From NCBI RefSeq assembly GCF_001294335.1, contig NZ_LGKG01000013.1, forward strand, positions 62,001-126,000: a DNA stretch of 64,000 bases, written 5' to 3'. The position numbers were made by a program, and so were the translations under genes. Below the pieces are notes generated by a model. That model was not told where the DNA came from, searched no databases, and worked only from the letters and a program-made list of their open reading frames with translations. This document shows, one piece after another, positions 56,467 through 64,000 of this stretch. The stretch is from Streptomyces chattanoogensis (GTDB taxonomy: Bacteria; Actinomycetota; Actinomycetes; Streptomycetales; Streptomycetaceae). Position 1 is the stretch's first letter; every line of letters starts with the position of its first letter.

Positions 56467-56925
56467 ATGTCTGACCTGGCGACCGTGTCCGCCGAGATCG
56501 CTCCGTATCTCGCCCTGGCCGCGAACAGCCTGGGCACCGCCGTGATCACCGCCGCCCAGCAGCGGATCGCCGAGCGCACCGTGGCGGCCGGCGAGGGCTT
56601 CTTCCGCAGCCTGCTCCGCGGCGGCGGCACCCGCGCCCTCGGCGACGGCACTTCCCAGCCGCTCCTCGACACCCGCCGCGCGGACGCCCTCGACGAGCTG
56701 CTCGCGGGCCTCGACCACCGCGAGCGGCTGCTGCTGTCCACCGCGGTGACGGCGTGGCTGGACACCCCCGCCGACCGCCGCGACGGCCCCCACCTGCTGG
56801 AACACCTCTTCCAGCGGAACATCGTCCACAACAACGTCACCGCGAACGGCCAGGGCGGCATCGCGGCCGTCAACATCGGCACCATCAACCAGGGGGGCGG
56901 CAGCGGCACCCAGGACGGCTCATGA
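56467..56925 (+). CDS. Helical protein with C-terminal amyloid-like motif (Bell-like)
   Basis: A 152-residue protein. Residues 1-115 are helical, beginning with a hydrophobic helix (IAPYLALAANSLGTAVITAA) and ending in LLEHLFQRN. A Gly/Asn-rich segment at 121-142 (HNNVTANGQGGIAAVNIGT) resembles bacterial amyloid signalling sequences. The tail is Gly/Ser-rich. This is the layout of Bell-domain effectors, which are bacterial counterparts of fungal HeLo cell-death proteins. The next gene overlaps by ATGA and its product carries a matching motif. The start at 56467 follows GGGGAGAG. The function is inferred. Confidence 0.7.
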   Translation: MSDLATVSAEIAPYLALAANSLGTAVITAAQQRIAERTVAAGEGFFRSLLRGGGTRALGDGTSQPLLDTRRADALDELLAGLDHRERLLLSTAVTAWLDTPADRRDGPHLLEHLFQRNIVHNNVTANGQGGIAAVNIGTINQGGGSGTQDGS

Positions 56926-57656
56926 CCGGCCCGGGGGGCACCCGCGACGGCGCCGTCCACAACAGCTCGACGGCGCACGGCGACCACCCCATCGCCGCCA
57001 ACCACATCAAGAACGTGATCATCCGGTGGGTGATGCACCCCAACGCACGCTGGGTGCCGCTCCTGGTGGCCTGCACCGGCCTGGTGATCGCCGGGAGCAC
57101 CTGGCCGGACGGACCCGCGAGCCAGTACACCCTGTGGGGCGCGCTCGCCGTGCTGTCGGTCGGCACGGCGGCCGCCCGCATGCTCAACCGGAGCCCGCGC
57201 GGCGCCCGGGTGGTCGGCGTCCTCTCCCTCGTCTCCGTCCTGGCAGCGGTCGGCGCCTGGCTGGCGTTCCAGAACGTCCGCACCCACGGAGAGATCGATG
57301 TCACCGGGCAGGTACACACCGAGGGCAGCCAGCCGCTGGACGACTCCGCACACCGCACCCTGACCCTCCGCCTGGACGCCGACGCCCTCAAGGAGCCGCG
57401 CAATTCCCTGCGGCTGACGCTGGCCATCGACGACCACGACCCGGCCGGCCCGACCTGCCTCCCGGACACCAGCGCCACGGTCTCGCTGCTCACCTCGGAT
57501 GTCGCCGCCCAGACCGAGAGCCTGCGACCCGGTGGCACCGCCGACTTCGCCCTGGGCGCGCGGGCCGGCTCCGTACGGATCGATCTGCGGCTGCACACCG
57601 CCCGCGGCTGCCGGATGGACGTACGGGCGACCCGTGCCGTCCTGCATGACGGATGA
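56922..57656 (+). CDS. Three-helix membrane protein with cytoplasmic amyloid-like motif
   Basis: A 244-residue protein. An N-terminal motif (residues 13-33, HNSSTAHGDHPIAANHI and following) matches that of the preceding gene product position for position at H, N, T, A, G, I, A, A and I. Membrane helices are at about 45-60, 70-88 and 97-116. Positive charges flank the N-terminus and the loop between helices 2 and 3, so the motif should be inside and the C-terminal beta-rich domain (117-244) outside. The gene is coupled by ATGA to the upstream gene and is followed by a binding lipoprotein. It may be a transmembrane sensor. Confidence 0.7.
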   Translation: MTGPGGTRDGAVHNSSTAHGDHPIAANHIKNVIIRWVMHPNARWVPLLVACTGLVIAGSTWPDGPASQYTLWGALAVLSVGTAAARMLNRSPRGARVVGVLSLVSVLAAVGAWLAFQNVRTHGEIDVTGQVHTEGSQPLDDSAHRTLTLRLDADALKEPRNSLRLTLAIDDHDPAGPTCLPDTSATVSLLTSDVAAQTESLRPGGTADFALGARAGSVRIDLRLHTARGCRMDVRATRAVLHDG

Positions 57657-57702
57657 CCGGCGCGACCGACGGCGAACGAGAAGAACGAAGAACGGGGACC
57701 TC

Positions 57703-58605
57703 ATGACCACCAGGCCGGAGAACACCGCACCCACAAGACGCACCGCCCGCCGCCGCGCCACGCTCCTGGCGGCGGTCCTCGCCCTCGGCGCCCTGACGGC
57801 GAGCGCCTGCGCCGACGACCAGCCGCCCTCCCTCTTCGCGGACGGCAAGGTCCTCGTCGGGACGAAGAACGACCAGCCCGGCACCGCCGTCGTGCGCAAC
57901 TACAAGTTCTCCGGCTTCGACACCACCGTCGCCCGCCAGGTCCTCAAGGCGGTCGGCGCCAAGGCCGACTTCGGGATCGTGCCGTCCGAGGACCGCCGCG
58001 CCGTGCTCACCGACAAGACGAAGGACCTGGTCGTCGCGACGTACTCGATCACCGTCGACCGGATGAAGGCGCTGGACTTCGCGGGCCCGTACGCGACCAC
58101 CTACCAGGGCCTCATGGTCCGCAGGAACGACAACCGGATCAAGAAGCCCGACGACGTCAACGGAAAGCGCGTCTGCACCTGGCCGGGGACCACCTCCGCC
58201 ACCACCCTGGAGGGCCCGCAGTACGACCGGATCGCGGTCTACGAGCAGCCGGACGCGTCCACCTGCATCAACGACCTCAAGGTCAAGAAGACGGCCGACG
58301 CGGTCTCCACCGACCAGATGATCCTCTACGGCTTCACCCAGGAGAACCCGGATCTCAAGGTCGTCCCCGACATCACCTACGGCTCGGCCAACCAGTACGG
58401 CATCGCCATGGCCAAGGGCCACCGCCAGGACTGCCTGAAGCTGCGCGACGCCCTGCGGGAGTACATCGGCGACAACACCTGGAGCCAGGACTTCGCGACG
58501 TCCCTGCCCTCGATTCCGAAGGCCGACGCCACCTGGGAGACCGACTTCAAGCCGCGCATCGAGACCGTCGACTCCCTCTCCTGCCGCGACCGCCCCAGGA
58601 CCTGA
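57703..58605 (+). CDS. Solute-binding lipoprotein of the amino-acid (SBP_bac_3) type
   Basis: A 300-residue exported lipoprotein. A basic start and hydrophobic stretch precede the lipobox LTASAC at about residue 31. The mature protein has the family 3 fold: VLVGTKNDQPGTAVVRN, FSGFDTTVARQVLKAVGAKADF and MKALDFAGPYATTYQGLMVR. Glutamate-type ligands are common. No ABC permease genes follow, so it may deliver ligand to the preceding membrane protein instead of an importer. It lies 46 bases downstream of that gene on the same strand. Confidence 0.88.
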   Translation: MTTRPENTAPTRRTARRRATLLAAVLALGALTASACADDQPPSLFADGKVLVGTKNDQPGTAVVRNYKFSGFDTTVARQVLKAVGAKADFGIVPSEDRRAVLTDKTKDLVVATYSITVDRMKALDFAGPYATTYQGLMVRRNDNRIKKPDDVNGKRVCTWPGTTSATTLEGPQYDRIAVYEQPDASTCINDLKVKKTADAVSTDQMILYGFTQENPDLKVVPDITYGSANQYGIAMAKGHRQDCLKLRDALREYIGDNTWSQDFATSLPSIPKADATWETDFKPRIETVDSLSCRDRPRT

Positions 58606-58631
58606 CGCCTCCCGCGCGGCGGGCCGGGGGC

Positions 58632-59399
58632 TCAGGTGTAGATCGCCAACTCCCCCTCCGCCGCGCCCTCCAGCTCATACCGCGTACCGACCAGCGAACG
58701 TCCCGCATAGAGCCGGATCAGCGTCGGCACATCGCAGGTCAGCCGGGCCGGCGGACGTCCGTCGGCCGCGACGCCGAGTTCCAGTGTCCGGCCGCCGCCT
58801 CCATGGCCGCCGCCGTTGCCGTCGTCGCCGTCCAGGAGCTCGGCCCGCAGCAGCGGCGTACCGCGCTTCCCGGCCGACATCACCAGCAGTTCGAGCGCCG
58901 CCTCCGCGCCCTCCCCGGCGTACGCCCCGGGCACTCCGAAGGCGTCCCGTACATCGCCCGCGTGCACCCACTCCCCCAGCGCCACCCCGTCGAGCCGCCC
59001 GTCGCCGGCCGCGATGACCGGTCCGGCCTCGGTGAACCCGCGCTCCAGCTCGTCCAGCACCCGGGCCAGCGGCCAGCCGGCCCGCTCGGCGACATCGGCG
59101 GCGTTCGACGCGGGCGAGAACACCCCCGGCTCCAGGCGGCCTTCGACGATCCGGACCAGCGCCGCGCCGCAGTGCGCGAGCACATCGCGTACGGTCCACC
59201 CGGGACAGGCCGTCCGCAGCGCGAACCGCTCCTCGGGAGTGGCCCGGAGCAGCGGCATGAAGACGTCCCGCTCGGTCCGGAGCAGCCGGCCCGGCAGCTC
59301 GGCATCGCGGGAGCCCCTGGAATCTCCCGCTGCTGCCGACCCGCCCGTTGAGGAAACACCCGTTGAGGAAACGCCCGATTCGGCCACGACCCACCCCAT
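58632..59399 (-). CDS. Mycothiol-dependent maleylpyruvate isomerase-like (MDMPI) protein
   Basis: A 255-residue DinB-like helical-bundle enzyme of the TIGR03083 type. CPGWTVRDVLAHCGAALVRI contains the conserved W-x-V-x-D-x-x-x-H, one of the metal ligands. GEWVHAGDVRDAFGVPGAYAG holds another conserved His, and the C-terminal region matches the MDMPI C domain. The first 35 residues are a low-complexity tail with a GVSSTG tandem repeat, so the true start may lie further inside. It uses mycothiol and a metal; the substrate is unknown. Convergent with the lipoprotein gene. Confidence 0.83.
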   Translation of the reverse strand: MGWVVAESGVSSTGVSSTGGSAAAGDSRGSRDAELPGRLLRTERDVFMPLLRATPEERFALRTACPGWTVRDVLAHCGAALVRIVEGRLEPGVFSPASNAADVAERAGWPLARVLDELERGFTEAGPVIAAGDGRLDGVALGEWVHAGDVRDAFGVPGAYAGEGAEAALELLVMSAGKRGTPLLRAELLDGDDGNGGGHGGGGRTLELGVAADGRPPARLTCDVPTLIRLYAGRSLVGTRYELEGAAEGELAIYT

Positions 59400-59479
59400 G
59401 ATCAGTGCGACGACGATACGGCGGCACCCTAATCGCCCCCTCCGCCACCCGCAGGCAATTCCCGGTCCCCGGAGGCAGA

Positions 59480-60166
59480 ATGACTGCCATGAACCCCGAG
59501 TCCCGTAAGGCGTATCCCATCGCCCCGGCGGAGCTGGCCCGCCGCTGGGCCGACACCGTCGCCGAGGCCCGCGGCTCGCACACCACCGGGGGCCCCGATC
59601 CGGCCCCGTACGCGGACAACCTCCTCGCCCGCTGGGCCGAACCGCAACGCCGCTATCACACCGTCGCCCATCTGACCGCCGTCCTGGAGCGGATCGACGA
59701 ACTGGCCGGGCACGCCGACGATCTGCCCGTCGTCCAGTTGGCGGCCTGGTTCCATGACGCGGTCTACCGCCCGGACCGCTCCGAGAACGAGGAACGCAGC
59801 GCCGCGCTTGCCGAGCGCGCCCTGCCCGAACTGGGCATCGGCGCGGCCCGTACGGCCGAGGTGGCCCGTCTGGTACGGCTCACAGTCACCCATGACCCGT
59901 CCCCGGACGATCCCGACGGCGAGGTGCTGTGCGACGCCGACCTGGCGGTGCTCGGGGGTTCCCCGGACGACTACGCGGCCTATGCCGCGGCCGTCCGCGA
60001 GGAGTACGCCTTCGTCCCCGACCCCGATTTCACCGCGGGCCGCGCCGCCGTGCTGCGTCAACTCCTCGCCCTGCCACGGCTGTTCCGGACCCCGTTGGCG
60101 TACGACCGGTGGGAACACACGGCGCGCCGGAATCTGGCGACGGAGCTGGAGCTGCTGACCGGGTGA
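59480..60166 (+). CDS. HD-domain metal-dependent phosphohydrolase-like protein
   Basis: A 228-residue protein. The metal site is given by RRYHTVAHLTAVLERID (first His pair) and AAWFHDAVYRPDRSENE, with the HD dyad near residue 93, then an Asp in DADLAVLG. This is the pattern of the HD-type predicted phosphohydrolases that lack an attached synthetase domain. The substrate may be a nucleotide. ATG 59480 has the ribosome site GGAGGC. It is divergent from the MDMPI gene. Confidence 0.87.
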   Translation: MTAMNPESRKAYPIAPAELARRWADTVAEARGSHTTGGPDPAPYADNLLARWAEPQRRYHTVAHLTAVLERIDELAGHADDLPVVQLAAWFHDAVYRPDRSENEERSAALAERALPELGIGAARTAEVARLVRLTVTHDPSPDDPDGEVLCDADLAVLGGSPDDYAAYAAAVREEYAFVPDPDFTAGRAAVLRQLLALPRLFRTPLAYDRWEHTARRNLATELELLTG

Positions 60167-60288
60167 CGGGCCGCGGGGGCGCGGTGCGTCGCGCCCCCGC
60201 ACTCCCGGCGGCCCCCTCCTCCCCGGCACCGGAAAATTCGCGGGCGAAAACGGGAATGTCAGGCGTCCTACCGCTGTTAGTACCTGTC

Positions 60289-61599
60289 ATGCCAGCCCGA
60301 TCCGAACGCACCGAGCTCACCGAAAACCCCGAACGCACCGGCCCCGCCGCACCCGCCGAAGGTGCCCGCATGCCCATCGCCGTCTACGTCCTGGGCCTGT
60401 CCGTATTCGCCCTGGGCACGTCGGAATTCATGCTCTCCGGCATCCTCCAGCCCCTTGCCCGCGATCTGGACGTCTCCATTCCGCAGGCCGGACTGCTGGT
60501 CTCCGCGTTCGCGATCGGCATGGTGGTCGGCGCCCCCGTCCTCGCCGCGGCGACGCTGCGGCTGCCGCGCCGTACGACCCTGATAGCCCTGCTCGGCCTG
60601 TTCGGCCTGGGCCAGGTGGCCGGCGCGGTGGCGCCGACCTACGGCGTGCTGTTCGCCTCGCGCGTGGTGAGCGCGCTGGCCTGCGCCGGTTTCTGGGCGG
60701 TCGGGGCGGCGGTCGCCGTCTCGCTGGTGCCGGTCACCGCACGTGCCCGTGCGATGGCCGTGATGGTCGGCGGGCTGAGCATCGCCAATATCGCGGGCGT
60801 CCCGGCGGGTGCGCTGCTCGGCCAGCACGCCGGCTGGCGTTCGGCCTTCTGGGCGGTGGCGGCGCTGGCCGCGATCGGTCTGCTCGGGGTGATCGCACTG
60901 GTGCCGCGGGTGCCCGTGCCCACCGGGGACGAGCGTCCGCAGCTGCGCCGTGAGCTCGCGATCTACAAGGACAAGCAGGTCTGGCTCGCGCTGACCGCCA
61001 CGGCCCTGAACGGCGCGGCCGTCTTCGCGCTCTTCTCGTACCTCTCGCCGCTGCTGACCGACACCGCCGGGCTCGCCGAGAGCTGGGTTCCGACGGTGCT
61101 CGCCCTCTTCGGTGTCGGCGCGCTGATCGGTACGTTCATCGGCGGCCGGATCGCCGACGCCCACCTCTTCGGCACGCTGTTCGTCGGGATCTCCGCCTCC
61201 ACGTCCGTACTGGCCCTCCTGGCGCTGACCGCCCACAGCCCGATCGCCGCGGTGGCCCTCTCCCTGATGCTCGGCGTGACGGCCTTCACCACGGCCCCGG
61301 CGCTCAACGCCCGGATGTTCAATGTGGCCAACGCCGCGCCGACGCTCGCGGGCGCGACCACCACGGCGGCCTTCAACATCGGCAACACCCTCGGGCCCTG
61401 GCTGGGCGGACTGGCCATCGGTGCCCACTGGGGCTATCCGTCGGTGGCCTGGACGGGCGCGGCGCTGGCCGCCGGGGCCGTCGTCGTGACGGCCGTCGCC
61501 TTCCGGCTGCACCGCTCGGCCGACCACCGCTCCACGCTCGTCGCCTCCTCGGCGGGCGTCGCCCCCACCCTGGAGAAGGCGGCCGCCGAGCAGCACTGA
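60289..61599 (+). CDS. Cmx/CmrA-type MFS drug exporter (chloramphenicol-type)
   Basis: A permease of about 436 residues with 12 membrane helices. PIAVYVLGLSVFALGTSEFML and the segment GLLVSAFAIGMVVGAPVLAA are characteristic of Cmx/CmrA chloramphenicol exporters. Three in-frame starts exist: 60256 (no ribosome site, and reads a rare TTA codon at 60277), 60289 (leaderless from TAGTAC at 60278-60283), and 60370 (ribosome site GAAGGTG, matching the family N-terminus). The last would give 409 residues. Drug export is a family inference. Confidence 0.85.
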   Translation: MPARSERTELTENPERTGPAAPAEGARMPIAVYVLGLSVFALGTSEFMLSGILQPLARDLDVSIPQAGLLVSAFAIGMVVGAPVLAAATLRLPRRTTLIALLGLFGLGQVAGAVAPTYGVLFASRVVSALACAGFWAVGAAVAVSLVPVTARARAMAVMVGGLSIANIAGVPAGALLGQHAGWRSAFWAVAALAAIGLLGVIALVPRVPVPTGDERPQLRRELAIYKDKQVWLALTATALNGAAVFALFSYLSPLLTDTAGLAESWVPTVLALFGVGALIGTFIGGRIADAHLFGTLFVGISASTSVLALLALTAHSPIAAVALSLMLGVTAFTTAPALNARMFNVANAAPTLAGATTTAAFNIGNTLGPWLGGLAIGAHWGYPSVAWTGAALAAGAVVVTAVAFRLHRSADHRSTLVASSAGVAPTLEKAAAEQH

Positions 61600-61637
61600 G
61601 GCAGGCGGGGCGGGCCCGGCGCCCGCCCCGCTTCACC

Positions 61638-62168
61638 TCACGCGCCGCCGTCGAACCGCCAGCGCGTCTGGCTGTACGTCTCGCCCCGCCCGAAGCCGAA
61701 CGCCGTGACCGGCTCGACCCGGAACACGACGGCCCGGTGGCCCTCCCGGTGGAACGCACCGTCGCGGACCTCGAACCGCCAGTCATCGCCGTACTTCTCG
61801 ACGAAGAGATCGGCCAGCCCGACCAGCGTCGTCTCGTCCTCGACCCGCACCGCATCGCCCTCGACCACCACGTCCAGGCCGGCATGCAGATCGTTGCCGC
61901 CGGCCGTCGACGTCGTGAGCACACAGTGCGGGGCGGCCGCGAGATTCCTGGCCTTGCGCTCCTCGGCCCCGGTCGCGAAATGGAGCGCGCCGTCCGCCCA
62001 CACCGCCAGCAGCGGAGTGACGTGCGGGCGGCCGTCAGGCCGGACGGTGGACAGCCAGAAGATCTCCGCCTCGGTCATGCCGCCGACCGCCGCCGTCCAT
62101 GCCGTGGCCGTGGCGCCCGCGCTGCTGTAGTCCGGGTGAAGCTCGGTGACCGGCTCCCTGGCTGCCAT
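61638..62168 (-). CDS. Pyridoxamine 5'-phosphate oxidase-family protein
   Basis: A 176-residue split-barrel flavoprotein. AEIFWLSTVRPDGRPHVTPLLAVWADGALHF is the FMN-binding strand pair of the family, followed by FATGAEERKARNLAAAPHCVL. The C-terminus RGETYSQTRWRF is shared with F420/FMN-binding relatives. No genuine PdxH active-site set is obvious, so it is likely an F420- or FMN-dependent reductase. The start at 62168 follows GGAAGAGGAGT. It is convergent with the exporter gene. Confidence 0.88.
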   Translation of the reverse strand: MAAREPVTELHPDYSSAGATATAWTAAVGGMTEAEIFWLSTVRPDGRPHVTPLLAVWADGALHFATGAEERKARNLAAAPHCVLTTSTAGGNDLHAGLDVVVEGDAVRVEDETTLVGLADLFVEKYGDDWRFEVRDGAFHREGHRAVVFRVEPVTAFGFGRGETYSQTRWRFDGGA

Positions 62169-62196
62169 GGCTGACTCCTCTTCCGTTCGCTTTCCG

Positions 62197-62270
62197 CTCG
62201 CTACGGAACGTCTTTCCCCTCGCTACGTGTTTCGCCTCGCTACGGAACGTCTCTCGCCTCGTTACGGAAC
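62197..62270. repeat. Four imperfect CTCGCTACGGAAC repeats
   Basis: CTCG(C/T)TACG-type units start at 62197, 62219, 62236 and 62258 (spacings 22, 17 and 22). Three continue as GGAAC. They fill the gap upstream of the split-barrel gene and overlap the 3' end of the DUF4031 gene. This looks like local sequence expansion, or multiple protein-binding sites. Confidence 0.6.
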
Positions 62271-62549
62271 ATCCCGGACGCCCGGCGCCGCCCGGTTCTT
62301 GGGCCTGCGCAGGCCCGCCGCCGTCAGCCGGCGCAGCAGTTCCTTGCAGCCGACCTCCACCGCCCCGGCCCGTACCGCGTCGGCGTACCGCTCCGCGGGC
62401 AGGTCGTAGTGGTCACGCTCGAACGCCCGCGGCGGCGCGCCTATCGCGGCCGCGAACGCATGCAGTTCGTCGAACGAGGTGTCGCTGACCAGGTGGGACC
62501 ACATCCGGCCGTGCCCCGGCCAGGTGGGCGGATCGATATAGACCGCCAC
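62262..62549 (-). CDS. DUF4031 protein
   Basis: A 95-residue protein. AVYIDPPTWPGHGRMWSHLVSD and FERDHYDLPAERYADAVRAGAVEV are the DUF4031 signature. It is soluble, with conserved Asp, His and Tyr residues that hint at an enzyme, but no activity is known. The GTG start at 62549 lies one base beyond the stop of the upstream gene (TGAGGTG), so the two are co-translated. The last codons lie in a local repeat. Confidence 0.87.
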   Translation of the reverse strand: MAVYIDPPTWPGHGRMWSHLVSDTSFDELHAFAAAIGAPPRAFERDHYDLPAERYADAVRAGAVEVGCKELLRRLTAAGLRRPKNRAAPGVRDVP

Positions 62550-62550
62550 C

Positions 62551-62922
62551 TCAGGTCTCCATGGGGGCGCGCAGTCTGCCGACGCGCGCCACCGCAACCG
62601 CCGTCTTGGGGCAGACCCAGTGCGGATCGGGCCCCAATTCCGGCTCGACATCAAGGGCATGAGGATCGCCGGACGTGGTGCACACGGGGCACAGCGGCCA
62701 GCGGCCGTACCGCTCGAGCAGGGCGTCCTGCACATCCTGGGCTATCAGTCCGGCGACGAACTCCGCGCCCTCAGGCCACTGCTCCACCCACCAGCGGCGA
62801 TGGGCGACCGCGTCCTCGACGAGCGAGACGATGTCGGCGTCGGCGACGTCGTCCGCGACCAGGTCGGCGAGCACCAGCGCCCGCGCGGCATGCAATGCCT
62901 GTTCCAGCTCCATGCCGTCCAT
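62551..62922 (-). CDS. Conserved hypothetical protein with zinc-ribbon-like cysteines
   Basis: A 123-residue soluble protein. The N-terminal part is helical (MELEQALHAARALVLADLV). A pair of Cys in PLCPVCTTSG and a later Cys-Pro in HWVCPK, with nearby His, look like a metal-binding ribbon. ATG 62922 is chosen; an inner ATG at 62913 is possible. It is coupled to the DUF4031 gene downstream. I do not recognise a function. Confidence 0.8.
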   Translation of the reverse strand: MDGMELEQALHAARALVLADLVADDVADADIVSLVEDAVAHRRWWVEQWPEGAEFVAGLIAQDVQDALLERYGRWPLCPVCTTSGDPHALDVEPELGPDPHWVCPKTAVAVARVGRLRAPMET

Positions 62923-63062
62923 TGTCGCGCGGACGGCCGGACCGGACCGCCCGCCCGGGGCACTCGTCGTCCACAGGGCCGGCCGGGCCGCTGTCCACAG
63001 CCCGGTCCGTGCCACGCGACTTTTCCACAACCCGCACGGCGAACGTTGACGCGGCACCCGGA

Positions 63063-63108
63063 TGAAATTACTTTTCACACGTGAGCAGCAGCGTGAAGGA
63101 AACTTTCA
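63063..63108. promoter_or_regulatory. Doubled MurR/RpiR-type operator
   Basis: TGAAA-TTACT-TTTCA (63063-63077, perfect) and TGAAG-GAAAC-TTTCA (63094-63108, one mismatch) are inverted repeats 31 bp apart, about three helical turns. The first lies just upstream of the GTG start of the regulator and the second covers codons 5-10. This fits tight autorepression. Confidence 0.65.
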
Positions 63109-64000
63109 AGAGCGCGGCCGGGGAGGCCGCGAAGGACATGGCCGTCGAGACCCGACCGGCCCCGACTCCCCCCGCCCCCGCGGCCCTGGCCGCCAAGGTC
63201 CGCGCCCTCGGCCCGACCATGACCCGCTCCATGCAGCGGGTCGCGGAAGCGGTCGCGGGCGACCCCGCCGGCTGCGCCGCCCTCACCGTCACCGGCCTCG
63301 CCGAGCGCACCGGCACCAGCGAGGCCACCGTCGTGCGCACGTCCCGTCTGCTCGGCTACCCCGGCTATCGCGACCTGCGCCTCGCCCTGGCCGCGCTCGC
63401 CGCGCAGCAGGCGGCCGGCGGCGCCCCCGCCGTGACCGCGGACATAGCGGTCGACGATTCCCTTGTCGACGTCGTCGCCAAGCTCGCGCAGGAGGAACAG
63501 CAGTGTCTGGCCGACACCGCCGCCGGGCTCGATGTCGGCCAGCTCGATGCAGCCGTCGCCGCGCTCTGCGGAGCCCGCCGCATCGATGTGTACGGCATCG
63601 GGGCCTCCAGTCTCGTCGGCCAGGACCTCGTGCAGAAGCTGTTGCGCATCGGCCTGATCGCGCAGGCGCACTCCGACCCGCATCTCGCCGTGACGAACGC
63701 CGTGCAGATGCGTACCGGCGATGTCGCCATCGCGATCACCCACTCCGGCCGGACCACCGATGTCATAGAGCCGCTGCGGGTGGCGTTCGACAACGGCGCG
63801 ACGACCATCGCGGTCACCGGCCGCCCCGACGGCGAGGTCGCCGCGTACGCCGACCACATCCTGACCACCTCCACGGCCCGCGAGAGCGAGCTGCGGCCGG
63901 CCGCGATGTCGTCCCGGACGAGTCAACTCCTCGTGGTGGACTGCCTGTTCATAGGCGTCGCCCAGCGTACGTACGAGACCGCCGCGCCCGCGCTGTCCGC
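63081..64000 (+). CDS. MurR/RpiR-family regulator with SIS domain (runs off the window end)
   Basis: The first 306 residues of the gene are present. An RpiR-type helix-turn-helix (about 40-110, TVTGLAERTGTSEATVVRTSRLLGYPGY) is followed by a sugar-isomerase (SIS) domain with RRIDVYGIGASSLVGQDLVQKL and GDVAIAITHSGRTTDVIEPL. Such regulators sense phosphosugars and, in Streptomyces, often control N-acetylmuramic acid 6-phosphate or amino-sugar use. GTG 63081 is the likely start. Two matching palindromes lie around it. The stop is beyond 64000. Confidence 0.9.
   Translation, partial: MSSSVKETFKSAAGEAAKDMAVETRPAPTPPAPAALAAKVRALGPTMTRSMQRVAEAVAGDPAGCAALTVTGLAERTGTSEATVVRTSRLLGYPGYRDLRLALAALAAQQAAGGAPAVTADIAVDDSLVDVVAKLAQEEQQCLADTAAGLDVGQLDAAVAALCGARRIDVYGIGASSLVGQDLVQKLLRIGLIAQAHSDPHLAVTNAVQMRTGDVAIAITHSGRTTDVIEPLRVAFDNGATTIAVTGRPDGEVAAYADHILTTSTARESELRPAAMSSRTSQLLVVDCLFIGVAQRTYETAAPALS

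Noticed and set aside
62197..62270. Repeat array considered as CRISPR
   Set aside because: Only four short, imperfect units with 17-22 bp period and no cas genes.

Overview
The window is high-GC actinobacterial DNA, almost certainly a Streptomyces chromosome. Third codon positions are strongly GC-biased, GTG and TTG starts are common, and many transcripts look leaderless. The gene content fits: a WhiJ-type regulator with a DUF397 partner, WXG100/type VII secretion substrates, futalosine-pathway menaquinone genes, HelD, a bacterial XPB helicase, and a DasR-like operator. No rRNA, tRNA, CRISPR array or replication origin was seen. The last gene runs off the right edge.

Region 1 (1-4300) looks accessory. 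It holds a WhiJ-like XRE regulator with its DUF397 partner, a cupin, a MerR regulator followed by a quinone oxidoreductase, and a truncated IS481-family transposase that abuts the next gene. Region 2 (4300-16200) carries two FAD-dependent oxidoreductases divergent from a YafY/WYL regulator, serC, and a DrrAB-type ABC exporter divergent from its probable TetR repressor. The exporter and repressor share a doubled operator. A flavin-type split-barrel protein and a secreted propeller protein follow.

Region 3 (16200-29130) holds an SGNH hydrolase, a family 2 glycosyltransferase, a WXG100 pair, an aldo/keto reductase, a 28-residue membrane peptide, an RNA 2',3'-cyclic phosphodiesterase, a MarR/MFS pair, a purine permease with a DUF2530 protein, and a P-type ATPase. 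Region 4 (28950-35060) is a polymorphic-toxin island. It runs as a helical WXG100/CpnT-like protein, then an Rhs protein ending in a probable RNase A-like toxin, then a probable immunity gene. Two paralogous His-rich mini membrane proteins flank it.

Region 5 (35080-52610) holds a sacsin/Hsp90-like ATPase and then a block that is typical core Streptomyces sequence: DUF3027 (here frameshifted), an MFS protein, DUF2771, mqnB, mqnD, a cold-shock protein, a HAD phosphatase, a PF13625 helicase-associated protein, and an XPB helicase. Two inverted copies of a 0.4-kb intergenic repeat with terminal inverted repeats lie within it.

Region 6 (52790-64000) holds helD, a CutC-family gene with a DasR-like operator, and a three-gene unit. 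That unit encodes a Bell-like helical protein, a membrane protein and a solute-binding lipoprotein. The first two share a short amyloid-like motif, which makes this the best candidate here for an undescribed signalling system. A chloramphenicol-type exporter, small enzymes, and a MurR/RpiR regulator with a doubled operator complete the window.
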